This document shows positions 17,143 through 25,541 of a stretch of 64,000 nt of DNA, one piece after another. The notes under the pieces were generated by a model, which was given only the letters and a program-made list of their open reading frames with translations, had not been told where the DNA came from and did no database searches. This DNA is from Streptomyces stelliscabiei (GTDB taxonomy: Bacteria > Actinomycetota > Actinomycetes > Streptomycetales > Streptomycetaceae). Where the stretch lies: positions 4,154,001 to 4,218,000 of the forward strand of contig NZ_JADBGF010000001.1 in NCBI RefSeq assembly GCF_014873495.1. Reading direction: 5' to 3'. A program made the position numbers and the translations under genes. Numbering within the stretch: position 1 is the first letter of the stretch; each line of letters opens with the position of its first letter.

Positions 17143-18153
17143 ATGCGCCCCGACACGCCTGCCGAGAACGTCGACCACAACGCCGAAGCGGCACGCCTGG
17201 AGCGGACCGCCGACCTCTACCCCGAGGACGCCGAGCACCTCCTCCTCCAGGCCGCCGCCCACCGCGAACTCTCCGGCGACCGCCCCACGGCGACAGCCCT
17301 CTACGACCGCCTGCTGTCCTCCTCCACCCCCCTGGACAACCCCCACCTCGTACGAGCGCTGAAAGCGTCCAACCTCTGGGAGTACGGCCACGAGGCGGAG
17401 GCCCGCGCGATCATCGACGGCGTCCGCGCGGCGGCCCCCCGCGACCCGGCCCCCTGGGTGATCGTCGCCGAGGCCCTGGAGGCCCACGACGAGCTGGAAG
17501 CGGCCCAGGACACGTTCACGGCGGCCGTGACCCTGCTGCTGACGGACGTGGCGGAGCCCCCGTACGCGACCCGCGCGCTGCTGTTCGGCCGCCACCGGGT
17601 CCGCCGCATGCTGGGCGCGATCCACGACGAGTGGGACGCCCTGGCGGACACCCAGCACTCCTCCTCGGTCTCCCTGGACGAGCTGCACGACCCGAAACGG
17701 GTCTGGTCCCTGGGCTCGGACAACCCGGCGGAGCTCCAGGCCGAGATCTCCCGCCTGCGCGCGGAGCTGGGCGCGTACCGGGAGGCTTTGTCCCGCCCGT
17801 TCCCGGTGGCGGTCCTGCACTGGCCGGCCGGCGAACTCGCGGAACTGATCTCGGCCTACCCGGGCCTGACCGCCGAATACCCGTCGCACGAGGAGCACCT
17901 GGCGACGATAGAAGCCTCGCTACGGGAACTGTCGACCTCCGGCACCCCGAACCTGGGCATCGTCACCGGCACGGTCCCGTCCTACGAGGCCTTCGCAGCC
18001 TCGGAGGGCTCATCCCCGGCCGACGCGACCCTGCTCCCGCAGTACGCGACGACTTTGGCTGCGCGGGGGTTGGCTGTGGAGTGGCCGCCGCAGCGGGGAA
18101 GCGCGTGCTGGTGCGGCTCGGGCCGACCGTACGAGACGTGTCACGGCGCGTAG
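17143..18153 (+). CDS. SEC-C motif protein with helical repeats
   Basis: 336-aa soluble protein. The N-terminal two-thirds is Ala/Leu/Glu-rich and predicted helical with TPR-like spacing (LLLQAAAHRELSGDRPTATALYDRLL). The C-terminus is a zinc-binding SEC-C motif, CWCGSGRPYETCH, the same module that ends SecA. Function unknown; SEC-C proteins are thought to use the motif for zinc-dependent contacts. ATG chosen; an in-frame GTG 9 nt upstream is possible. Last ordinary core gene before the defence island. Confidence 0.78.
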   Translation: MRPDTPAENVDHNAEAARLERTADLYPEDAEHLLLQAAAHRELSGDRPTATALYDRLLSSSTPLDNPHLVRALKASNLWEYGHEAEARAIIDGVRAAAPRDPAPWVIVAEALEAHDELEAAQDTFTAAVTLLLTDVAEPPYATRALLFGRHRVRRMLGAIHDEWDALADTQHSSSVSLDELHDPKRVWSLGSDNPAELQAEISRLRAELGAYREALSRPFPVAVLHWPAGELAELISAYPGLTAEYPSHEEHLATIEASLRELSTSGTPNLGIVTGTVPSYEAFAASEGSSPADATLLPQYATTLAARGLAVEWPPQRGSACWCGSGRPYETCHGA

Positions 18154-18283
18154 CCGCAACCACTCCCACTCACCGCAAGCCGCCAAGCAATCCCGGCGTG
18201 CTTGCGAGACGCGAACGCGCCAGGCACCCCGCCCCACAACCCAGCCGACCTCGCCTCACCCAACCTGGACCACGCACCCTTCC

Positions 18284-18420
18284 GGGCCGCTCGCCCGCTT
18301 CTCCCCCCTCGCCGGAGCGGCCCGGGTCAAGGGTGGCCCGAAGGGCCATCGCCGCAGGCGACACGCAGCGCCCTTGAGGCGGGCCGCGGAGGCGCGACAC
18401 TGCCATGAAGCGAGCGGCCC
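18284..18420. other. Folded intergenic element at the left edge of the defence island
   Basis: The 412-nt gap between the SEC-C gene and vsr contains nested inverted repeats. The outer 11-bp stem GGGCCGCTCGC/GCGAGCGGCCC is at 18284-18294 and 18410-18420. The inner 7-bp stem TCAAGGG/CCCTTGA is at 18327-18333 and 18371-18377. Inside the latter are two back-to-back hairpins: TGGCCC-GAA-GGGCCA (18334-18348) and TCGCC-GCA-GGCGA (18349-18361). The cloverleaf-like layout suggests a structured RNA or a mobile repeat; I cannot say which strand. The rest of the gap shows no gene. Confidence 0.6.
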
Positions 18421-18565
18421 AACGGCACCTCGACAACCCTGTCCCCGCTCACGCCGCCATCTCGATCACCAAGATCCGGAGCGGCTGCCCCTTCCGCTGT
18501 GGTGGAATCGAGCTGCAACCGACCGGACCGAGCCGCGATCGTGAGGCACAGCCGCCTTGAGCACG

Positions 18566-19009
18566 ATGAAGCCGTTGTCGCCCGCCGTCTCCGCACGCAT
18601 GAGCAGGCAGGTCAGCAAGGACACGGCCGCCGAACTGGCCGTTCGTCGCCTGCTCCACGCTGCCGGGTTGCGCTACCGCGTGGAGTTCCCGGTCCCGGGC
18701 ATGGCTAGACGCCGTATAGACGTGGCGTTCACCCGAGCCAAGGTGGCCGTGCTGATCGACGGATGCTTCTGGCACGGTTGCCCTGAGCACGCCACGCAGC
18801 CGAAGTCGAACGCAGAGTGGTGGCGCAACAAGCTGGACCGGAACATGGCCCGCGATCGGGAGACTACGGAGCATCTGACCGCGGCGGGGTGGACGGTGCT
18901 GCGGTTCTGGGAGCATGAAGCCCCTGAGGAAGTGGCCGTGCGGGTGACCGCAACAGTGGAACGACGTCTGACAGAGGGCACGAAGGGACGTGAAGCGTGG
19001 GGGGACTGA
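18566..19009 (+). CDS. vsr: Very short patch repair (Vsr) family endonuclease
   Basis: 147-aa PD-(D/E)XK nuclease. Family signatures are ARMSRQVSKDTAAELAVRRLLH with E23, RRRIDVAF with catalytic D52, then IDGCFWHGCPEH with C67 and H70, and GWTVLRFWEHE near the end. E. coli Vsr nicks at T:G mismatches left by deaminated 5-methylcytosine. Here H64 of E. coli Vsr is replaced by Asp and the last zinc cysteine by His, common in this branch as far as I recall. It overlaps the next methyltransferase by 13 nt. In a locus lacking another nuclease it might serve in restriction rather than repair. ATG chosen; TTG 9 nt upstream or ATG at MSRQVS are alternatives. Confidence 0.85.
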   Translation: MKPLSPAVSARMSRQVSKDTAAELAVRRLLHAAGLRYRVEFPVPGMARRRIDVAFTRAKVAVLIDGCFWHGCPEHATQPKSNAEWWRNKLDRNMARDRETTEHLTAAGWTVLRFWEHEAPEEVAVRVTATVERRLTEGTKGREAWGD

Positions 19010-19992
19010 CCTTTGTGGATGTGTGCTCCGGAGCTGGTGGCCTAGCCCTCGGCCTGGAGCGGGCGGGATTCGAACCGCGTCTGCTGCTGGACGAGGACGA
19101 GGTGGCCGTCAGGACCTTGAAGGCCAACCGGCCTCAGTGGAACGTACTCTGCGCCGATCTGCTGGACTTCGACCCGGCCGAGCACCCCATGAGCTACGAC
19201 GTGGATCTCCTCGCGGCAGGCCTACCACGGGTGAAGTCGAGCGCGACCACCGAGCGGACAGATTCGGACAAAGAGGAAGAATTGCTGAGGGCGACCGTTC
19301 TGCTCGCCCATGCGATCAAGCCTCGGGCCATCCTCATCGAGAACGTCCCCGGGCTCGCCGACTCGGACAGGTACCAGCCCTTTCGCGACTTCGCCCGGGT
19401 CGAACTCGCCCATCTGGGATACGAGTTCAGTTGGTTCGTCGTCAATGCGGTCGACTTCGGCGTACCGCAGAACCGGAGGCAGGGAGTCCTCGTAGCAGTC
19501 GAACAGTCGCTGGCCGAAGCGTTCCGGCAGCCGACGCCCACGGTGAGCGAACCGGCTACGGTCGGCGTCGTTCTGGGGCCGTCCATGGCCGCACACGGGT
19601 GGCAGGATGCTGCGCGCTGGGCCGCCCAAGCCGATCAACCGGCTCCGACATTGGTCGGAGGCTCGAAGAACCGAGGCGGCGCCGACCTCGGCCCGACGGG
19701 CGCCAAGCGCAAGTGGGCGACCATGGGTGTCAACGCACACACGGTGGGTGACCGAATTCCCGGTCCGGACTTCGTATGGGATCCCGAGCTCGGCAGGGAC
19801 AACATGGTGAAGATCACGACTGAGCAGGCCGCGCTGTTGCAGGGTTTTCCCGAATCATGGCAGATCGCCGGACTCAAGACCGCACGATATCGCCAGGTCG
19901 GACACGCGACACCGCCGCCCGTCGGAGAGGCTCTGGGGCGAGCCGTCGCCGAGGCGTTGAACCGGGATCCGGCAGCCTCCCCGGCCGGCTAG
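18997..19992 (+). CDS. C5-cytosine methyltransferase homologue lacking catalytic cysteine
   Basis: 331-aa protein with the C5-DNA-methyltransferase fold: motif I FVDVCSGAGGLALGLERAG (SAM binding), motif VI AILIENVPGLAD, motif VIII FGVPQNRRQGVLVA, a target-recognition region, and motif X QVGHATPPPVGEALG. Motif IV, normally GGPPCQ, reads AAGLPRV, so the catalytic Cys is R78 (codon CGG). The following SSA and the rest align in frame, so this is a substitution and not a frameshift. SAM binding may persist but methyl transfer should not. GTG start within the end of vsr. Likely a regulatory or DNA-recognition partner of the intact enzyme 11 nt downstream. Confidence 0.87.
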   Translation: MGGLTFVDVCSGAGGLALGLERAGFEPRLLLDEDEVAVRTLKANRPQWNVLCADLLDFDPAEHPMSYDVDLLAAGLPRVKSSATTERTDSDKEEELLRATVLLAHAIKPRAILIENVPGLADSDRYQPFRDFARVELAHLGYEFSWFVVNAVDFGVPQNRRQGVLVAVEQSLAEAFRQPTPTVSEPATVGVVLGPSMAAHGWQDAARWAAQADQPAPTLVGGSKNRGGADLGPTGAKRKWATMGVNAHTVGDRIPGPDFVWDPELGRDNMVKITTEQAALLQGFPESWQIAGLKTARYRQVGHATPPPVGEALGRAVAEALNRDPAASPAG

Positions 19993-20003
19993 ACTTCCGC
20001 CAC

Positions 20004-21365
20004 ATGACCAGCACGGCGCCACACCAGTCCATCCTCGACAAGCCTTTTGTCCTGGATCTCTTCGCGGGACCCGGAGGGCTGGATGTCGCGGGGCACACTC
20101 TCGACATCCCCAGCCTCGGCATCGAGTGGGACAGGAGCGCCTGTCTCACTCGATACGCGGCCGGGCTGGAGACGCTGCACGCCGATGTGAGCGCGGTCCG
20201 CAGAGACTCCTTCGAGTCGCTGCCCCCTGAGATCAATGTGCTGGCCGGTGGACCTCCCTGCCAGACCTACTCCGTTGCCGGGCACGGCGCCGGCCGTAAG
20301 AACCTGAACAAGGTCAAGGAGTACATCGAGCGACTGACGGCAGGCGAATCCGACGAGACGATCGACGAGGACCTGAAGACTCTCAGCGATCCACGCACCG
20401 CGCTGGTCCTCGAACCACTCCGATACGCCCTCCAGGCGACCAGAAGTCCGAACCGCGGCAGGCGCCCGTACGACGTGATCGTCCTGGAACAGGTCCCGGC
20501 GGTCGAGGAACTCTGGCACCACTACGCCAAGGTGCTGCAGGAAACGGGTCTTCCCGACGGCACCAAGTACAAGGCCGTCGTCGGCCTCCTCAACACCGAG
20601 ACCTACGGCGTCCCTCAGAAGCGATCACGGGCGGTACTGATCGCTCGTCGTGAAGGACTCGATACGCCGTCACTTCCCAAGCCGACCCACCATTCCTACG
20701 AGGCCAAGGCGTGGAATCGTAGGAACGAAGATGATCAGGCCGCACCGAGCCAGGTTCATCAGCCGACCTTCGACGAGGACTCGGCGACCTTGGCGGAAGA
20801 ACACGATGCAACCGATGACGAAGACCTGCAGCCCTGGAGGTCGATGGGTGACGTGCTTGCCGAACCGGTGGGCACACACCCGGGACGCGACACTCCGTTC
20901 CTGGTCCGCTCGAACTACGGCAGCTCCGGAATCCCCGGAAGGCGTGGAGTTCGGAGCGATCGGCAACCCGCGTTCACCGTCACCGGTCGCATCTCCCGCT
21001 TCGTGGTCTTCCAGCACCTCGACGCGAACTTCGTCTACGAGGGTGCGCGGTTCAGCATGAACGAGGCGGGGATGCTGCAGAGCTTCCCACCCGACTACCC
21101 CTGGTCCGGTAAGGCACAGGCGCAGCAGGTAGGCAATGCCGTACCCCCCCTGTTCGGGGCGCACCTGCTGAGCGCCGCGCTCGGGCTCCCCACACCGGAC
21201 GCTGCTGCGCTGAGCAAGCCGTGGCCGGCGGCCACGGAGGAGCAGCGGGCCAAGTTGCGGAGTCACGGCTGCGGGGCGGCGGACGACTGCACCGCCAGGT
21301 GCCCGCGCCCGGAGGACCAGGCGCCGGCACCCTCCTCCGAACGGCCGCGCCGGAAGAAGAACTAG
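20004..21365 (+). CDS. C5-cytosine DNA methyltransferase (DrmMII-like)
   Basis: 453-aa active-looking enzyme: motif I VLDLFAGPGGLDVAG, motif IV GGPPCQTYS with catalytic C86, motif VI VIVLEQVPAV (EQV in place of ENV), motif VIII YGVPQKRSRAVLIAR, a target-recognition domain at about 250-350, and motif X QVGNAVPPLFGAHLL. The C-terminal tail of about 55 residues is charged and contains a Cys cluster (HGCGAADDCTARCP), possibly zinc-binding. Expected role: marking host DNA to protect it from the island's restriction arm. The ATG 11 nt after the previous stop was chosen. It converges on a leftward gene. Confidence 0.88.
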   Translation: MTSTAPHQSILDKPFVLDLFAGPGGLDVAGHTLDIPSLGIEWDRSACLTRYAAGLETLHADVSAVRRDSFESLPPEINVLAGGPPCQTYSVAGHGAGRKNLNKVKEYIERLTAGESDETIDEDLKTLSDPRTALVLEPLRYALQATRSPNRGRRPYDVIVLEQVPAVEELWHHYAKVLQETGLPDGTKYKAVVGLLNTETYGVPQKRSRAVLIARREGLDTPSLPKPTHHSYEAKAWNRRNEDDQAAPSQVHQPTFDEDSATLAEEHDATDDEDLQPWRSMGDVLAEPVGTHPGRDTPFLVRSNYGSSGIPGRRGVRSDRQPAFTVTGRISRFVVFQHLDANFVYEGARFSMNEAGMLQSFPPDYPWSGKAQAQQVGNAVPPLFGAHLLSAALGLPTPDAAALSKPWPAATEEQRAKLRSHGCGAADDCTARCPRPEDQAPAPSSERPRRKKN

Positions 21366-21414
21366 CAACACCGTTCGCGGGTACGGCTGTTCCTGGGCCG
21401 GCAGCCACGGCCGG

Positions 21415-22293
21415 TCAGTCCACGCTCTTCCTGCCCCGGACCGGCGCGGTCTCGAACAGCTCGGCGAAGTACTCGGTGAGTGAGGCCACGGACTTCTCCG
21501 GGACAGGATCCTCGTCGGGTCCGTCCGGGAGATGACGTCGATCAACCGGTGGTGCCGATGCGGCCTCCGCGATCCAGTCCCGCAGACGAGCAGGGTCCCT
21601 CGGCTCGTCCCGTGCGAGGACGTCGTACACCAGCGTCGCTCCGGCCGCATTGATCGCGACACTGAGGCCGAAGATCTCTCGCCCGGTGGTGATCTTCCCG
21701 CCTATCAGAAGACGGACGAGAGCCTGGGCAGTGGGACGATGGTCGATCAACTCCATCCGGAGAACCGTGTGGATGAGGTCCTGATTCCCACAGGCCGCGA
21801 CAACCGGCTCGTAGTCCGGCCCGTTCCTGAAGAGTTCTGCCGCCCACCACAACCGGGAGAAGCACTGGCGGTCGGCCGGGCCCCGGAACCGTTCTGCGGC
21901 GATACGCCTCTCCGGCCGCTTCGCCGACGGCTCCGACAGGTGACGCCATGCGACGTAATCGGGAGCAACCGCCAAGGCGAGGTGGTTCCAGAGACGTTTG
22001 TCCGCCGCCTCCCGCCGTGTCAGACGCAGGGTGGCATGGAGGCGTGGCGCGAGCCACGCGTCAGCGCGGGTGCGGTCCGCCCGGAACTCGTACATGGCGT
22101 CCTCCACCAGGCTTCGGATCGGCTCGACCGACCACCTGGCGTCGTCCTCCGGGAGCGGCTCGACGACCTTGGCGAGATCGATGCCGCCATGCACCTGTTC
22201 GCCTCTCAGCAGCTCCTCCGTGAGGAACGGGTCGACGGCCGAGGTGGCGAGCAGCGCCAAGCGCTCCGGAACGTAGCTCGGTGCGGTGATCAC
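21415..22293 (-). CDS. Unrecognised defence-island protein A
   Basis: 292-aa soluble, mostly helical protein without signal or membrane segment. Notable stretches are WLAPRLHATLRLTRREAADKR, LWNHLALAVAPDYVAWRH, RLWWAAELFRNG and TGREIFGLSVAINAAG. It may be the family listed as DUF6339, but that is from memory only. Its ATG overlaps the upstream gene's stop by 4 nt. It is the last gene of a leftward three-gene unit headed by the XRE-GHKL ATPase, so a role in the same defence or stress-sensing complex is inferred. Confidence 0.65.
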   Translation of the reverse strand: MITAPSYVPERLALLATSAVDPFLTEELLRGEQVHGGIDLAKVVEPLPEDDARWSVEPIRSLVEDAMYEFRADRTRADAWLAPRLHATLRLTRREAADKRLWNHLALAVAPDYVAWRHLSEPSAKRPERRIAAERFRGPADRQCFSRLWWAAELFRNGPDYEPVVAACGNQDLIHTVLRMELIDHRPTAQALVRLLIGGKITTGREIFGLSVAINAAGATLVYDVLARDEPRDPARLRDWIAEAASAPPVDRRHLPDGPDEDPVPEKSVASLTEYFAELFETAPVRGRKSVD

Positions 22294-23285
22294 GTCTCGC
22301 TCTCCCTGTTCATCTGTTCAAGACTGCGGATGGCGTAGGCGAGCGCCTTGTAGGCATCGGCACGGCGCACCGCCGCATAGTGGATGCGGGTCTGGAGCTC
22401 CACCCAGCCCGATTCGCCGGTACGTCGTCGATGCACCTGCCGTAGGGCCTCCTCGACGTGCACGCCGGGGATCACGTCCGGGAGCATCTCCCGCAGCACC
22501 TCGCCCTGCCAGTCGGTCGGGAACACCGGACCGCCCCCGGGCTCCATCTCCAGATCACCGATGGCGCCGTGGAACACCGCGGTCCAGACATCGGTGGCCA
22601 TCTGGGCGACCAGAAGGTCTCGCACCTTGCTGTCCACTCCGGAGCCGTTGCTGTCCAACAGCCCTATGACTCCCTCGACGTCCGTGTTCACGAACACGGT
22701 GGGAACTCTGGTCGAGGTGTCCACGATCCAGGGAGCGTCCGCGTACGCCTGCAACCACTCCCGGGCACTCTTCTTGAACGAGGCTTTCTGGACGTCCAGT
22801 TGAAGGCCGCGAACCGGCTCTTCAGAGACTGTGTCGACGATCCAGCTCCGGTCGGTCTCCGCGATCGAGCGACCGGGTACCTCGTCCACCGTCCCGACGG
22901 CGTACACGGCGAGGGAGGCCCGACCCATGTGGTCGTCGCGGAACACTTCAAGGGAGCCCGACCAGTCACGACCGTCCTCCGCGTCCCGTGTGAGAGGCAC
23001 AGAGGTGCGGACATTGGTCTCGCCGTCCGTCAGAACGGCGAGGACCTTCAGGTCGGACCAGGCGGCGTCCGGTGCATTCGCCCCGGGCGGCAGCGTCGCC
23101 GAGAGGCCGACCGTGGCGCTCACCCAGTCGGTGTGGCCGGCGATGCCGAGGGCGACCGTCTGCTGCTGGGTGGAGTAGGCGGTGGTCTCCAGTTGGTCGC
23201 GGGTGCCATCGGCGAGCTTGAGGGACACCGAGGTCACCCTGAGGACGACCGGCCGGTTGAGCCGCTTGTAGGGGTAGATCTTCAC
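22290..23285 (-). CDS. Unrecognised defence-island protein B
   Basis: 331-aa protein. The N-terminal half is beta-rich (KIYPYKRLNRPVVLRVTSV, VALGIAGHTDWVSATVGL). The C-terminal half is helical, ending in EALRQVHRRRTGESG and YKALAYAIRSLEQMN. I recognise no catalytic motif. The GTG start was chosen because AAGGGGG lies about 10 nt upstream; a longer frame would run into the preceding gene. It follows the XRE-GHKL gene by 4 nt and is coupled to protein A by a 4-nt overlap, so the three are one operon and may form one complex. Confidence 0.65.
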   Translation of the reverse strand: MKIYPYKRLNRPVVLRVTSVSLKLADGTRDQLETTAYSTQQQTVALGIAGHTDWVSATVGLSATLPPGANAPDAAWSDLKVLAVLTDGETNVRTSVPLTRDAEDGRDWSGSLEVFRDDHMGRASLAVYAVGTVDEVPGRSIAETDRSWIVDTVSEEPVRGLQLDVQKASFKKSAREWLQAYADAPWIVDTSTRVPTVFVNTDVEGVIGLLDSNGSGVDSKVRDLLVAQMATDVWTAVFHGAIGDLEMEPGGGPVFPTDWQGEVLREMLPDVIPGVHVEEALRQVHRRRTGESGWVELQTRIHYAAVRRADAYKALAYAIRSLEQMNRESET

Positions 23286-23289
23286 GTGC

Positions 23290-25446
23290 TCATTCCCCCT
23301 TGCCGGCGCGGAGTTCGACAACGAGACGCGTGAGCGCCGTCCTGACCGGGTGGCTGGTCACGTCGGTGGATCCCCGGAACTTCGCGCGACGGGTGCCGGG
23401 CGCGAAACGCAGGATGCCGTCCTCCACCTCACAGCCCTCTACCGCCTCCAGCTCGGCCCAGTCCAGTTTCGGGCGTCCGCCCGAACGCACGTCGAGTTGG
23501 GCGACCGGCGCCATCGGAACGATCTCGTCACCACGCGGGATGCTCACCTCCGCGGTGATCCTCCACTCCCCGTCGTCGCCAACTGTCGCATCAAGCCCGT
23601 CCAGGACCGGAACCACCGGTCCGGAAGGTGCCTTGGCCTTGGGCTTGGGCTTCACGGTCAACGCCTTGCGCAGAGCCTCACCGCCTTCGCTCCGGTTGGC
23701 GCGCTTCGGCCGCGCGACGAGTTCTCTCACCGCACTGTTGACCTCGGCGGTCAGCGTGTTGATCCGCCGGTACGCGGAGGGCGACCAGCGCAGGGTCAGC
23801 TCCTCGGTCTGCCCCCAGCGATCGTGCTCGGGTGGTTCCGCCGCGCGCAGGAACTCCTCAGCCTCCTTCGCGAAGGGCGCGGCTTCGCCGGCAGCCTCAC
23901 CCACGAGCAGTACGGCCTGGAACAGGTTCGTGCCGAGCGGCAGGTTGGGGACCCCTGCCGTCTTGACGGTCATGCGGTTACCCCGTAGCGAATGCACCTG
24001 GTTCTTCGTTCCGCCTTCGCTCTCGGCGTCGTTGACCGACTCGGTGACCAGCAACACCGCTTGGTGTGTCCCGAGAGTGCCTCTGGCGCCTCCCGACAGC
24101 GGTAGCTTCAGCGGCACGTTTCGCGCCGCCACCTGGCCGGCCTCGACGAGCCTGTCCACGGTGGTGCCTTCGTAGTGCGCGCGCAGGGCACGGGTCCGTG
24201 CGGGCTGCTCGGCGGACGGGTCGACCTGCTTCTCCGGGACGATCACTTCGCCGTTGCGAAGGGCTCGGACGGAGACCTCCAGGAGGGGAAGCCGGTTGCC
24301 CCCGGCGGTCATCGCGGCCCAGAAGTCGCGGCCCAGCGCCTCCACCAGGCGTCGGTGCATCCTGCGGATGTCGCGCGTGTCCTCCGCGCTCTCCTCGTCC
24401 CTGGCCTCGTCCTCGGCGTCGACCCCGTTCTCCTCCAGGCTGGCCACGTCGTGCGCGCCAACGATGAGGAAGGAGGTACCGGGTTCGTCGCTCTCCCGGG
24501 CGAGATGCAGTCGCGCGACGGTCTCCTCGTCCGCCCACCAGGAGCGGGCGACCCTCGCGCCGGGAGAGTCGGGATCGGGGCGCCCCAACCAGGCGGGACC
24601 CGCGTACGACTCACCGTCCACCTTGCGCCAGGGGAGTTCGAGGCGCCCGATGACCCGTCGCTCGGTACGACCCTCGTGGGGCTCGGACAGAGTGGAGTTG
24701 ATGAGTACGAGTCCCAGGGCGCTCGTGGCCCACAGGGTCGCCTTGCCGAGGCCGTACGAACCACCCGCGCTGTGCCCCGACTTGAGACTCTCCAGTTGCC
24801 GCCTGACCACAGCGGCGAACTTGCCGTCCTCGTAGTCGTCCCCGGTGAGCCCCGACGCGTTGTAGTCGTCGACACGCAGCAGGACCAGGCGGCCCTTCTC
24901 GTACATGTCGCGCACTCCGGCGTCCACGACCCGGCCGACCTTCTGACTGCCCGCCCCCTCGGAGACCGCGGAGTAGTGCGGAAAGAGATCGTTCCAGAGG
25001 ATCGTCTCGCGGAAGGCGTCGAGCGTCTCGCCGGTCAGCTCGTGCAGGGTGTAGCGGACCCTGACAGGTCGGCCGTTCTCGGTGAGGCGCTCGTCGAGGC
25101 TGTTCTGACAGGTCTCTCGGGCGAGTACCTGCACGTCGGCGTCGAACGCGAAGGCCGCGGCGTTGCCCAGCTCACGACCGCCGTCGGGGTATCCGGGACG
25201 GTGGTACCAGGTGATCGGCAGACCGGCCTGGGTGTCGGTGGTACGGGTGTGCACCGTGCCGACGTCGGTGCCGAGCGCCTTGGCGATCTCCACCATGACG
25301 GTCGGGCGGGGGGTCGACCTTCCGGTGATCCACGCGGAGATGGCGGCCCGCGTCAGCTTGAGTTCCTGGGCCAGTTCGGCCTGTGTCTTCCCCGCGAGCT
25401 TGAGCTGACGGGCCAACCAGGGCCCGAACTCTTCACCTGTGTCCAA
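23290..25446 (-). CDS. XRE helix-turn-helix / GHKL ATPase fusion
   Basis: 718-aa protein with an unusual domain pair. Residues 8-65 are an XRE-type HTH (KTQAELAQELKLTRAAISAW). A GHKL (Hsp90/MutL-like) ATPase follows: N-box ETCQNSLDE with E111 and N115, a G1-like VDDYNASGL at 192-200, and the lid motif GGSYGLGKATLW at 228-239. The C-terminal 350 residues are unassigned, with a Lys/Pro linker (KPKPKAKAP). The start is TTG. It heads a three-gene leftward operon divergent from the helicase operon, and an inverted repeat over its own -35 region suggests autorepression. I infer an ATP-driven sensor or switch. Confidence 0.78.
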   Translation of the reverse strand: MDTGEEFGPWLARQLKLAGKTQAELAQELKLTRAAISAWITGRSTPRPTVMVEIAKALGTDVGTVHTRTTDTQAGLPITWYHRPGYPDGGRELGNAAAFAFDADVQVLARETCQNSLDERLTENGRPVRVRYTLHELTGETLDAFRETILWNDLFPHYSAVSEGAGSQKVGRVVDAGVRDMYEKGRLVLLRVDDYNASGLTGDDYEDGKFAAVVRRQLESLKSGHSAGGSYGLGKATLWATSALGLVLINSTLSEPHEGRTERRVIGRLELPWRKVDGESYAGPAWLGRPDPDSPGARVARSWWADEETVARLHLARESDEPGTSFLIVGAHDVASLEENGVDAEDEARDEESAEDTRDIRRMHRRLVEALGRDFWAAMTAGGNRLPLLEVSVRALRNGEVIVPEKQVDPSAEQPARTRALRAHYEGTTVDRLVEAGQVAARNVPLKLPLSGGARGTLGTHQAVLLVTESVNDAESEGGTKNQVHSLRGNRMTVKTAGVPNLPLGTNLFQAVLLVGEAAGEAAPFAKEAEEFLRAAEPPEHDRWGQTEELTLRWSPSAYRRINTLTAEVNSAVRELVARPKRANRSEGGEALRKALTVKPKPKAKAPSGPVVPVLDGLDATVGDDGEWRITAEVSIPRGDEIVPMAPVAQLDVRSGGRPKLDWAELEAVEGCEVEDGILRFAPGTRRAKFRGSTDVTSHPVRTALTRLVVELRAGKGE

Positions 25447-25500
25447 CCCGTGCCACCCGCTCTTCCCTCGGCGTCGCCTGCGGCGCGCAGGCTGACCAGG

Positions 25501-25541
25501 AGGCTAATTTGACGCGACGAACGTTGTCAACCAAAAGTTGA
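25501..25541 (-). promoter_or_regulatory. Promoter and putative operator of the XRE-GHKL operon
   Basis: On the minus strand TTGACA (25530-25525) and TAGCCT (25506-25501) are separated by 18 nt, giving a vegetative-type promoter about 50 nt before the TTG start. TCAACcaaaaGTTGA (25527-25541) overlaps the -35 hexamer and is a natural binding site for the encoded XRE protein. Confidence 0.6.

Noticed and set aside
18997..19992. Frameshift as the cause of the missing catalytic Cys
   Set aside because: Motifs before and after R78 are in one frame with correct spacing, so it is a substitution.
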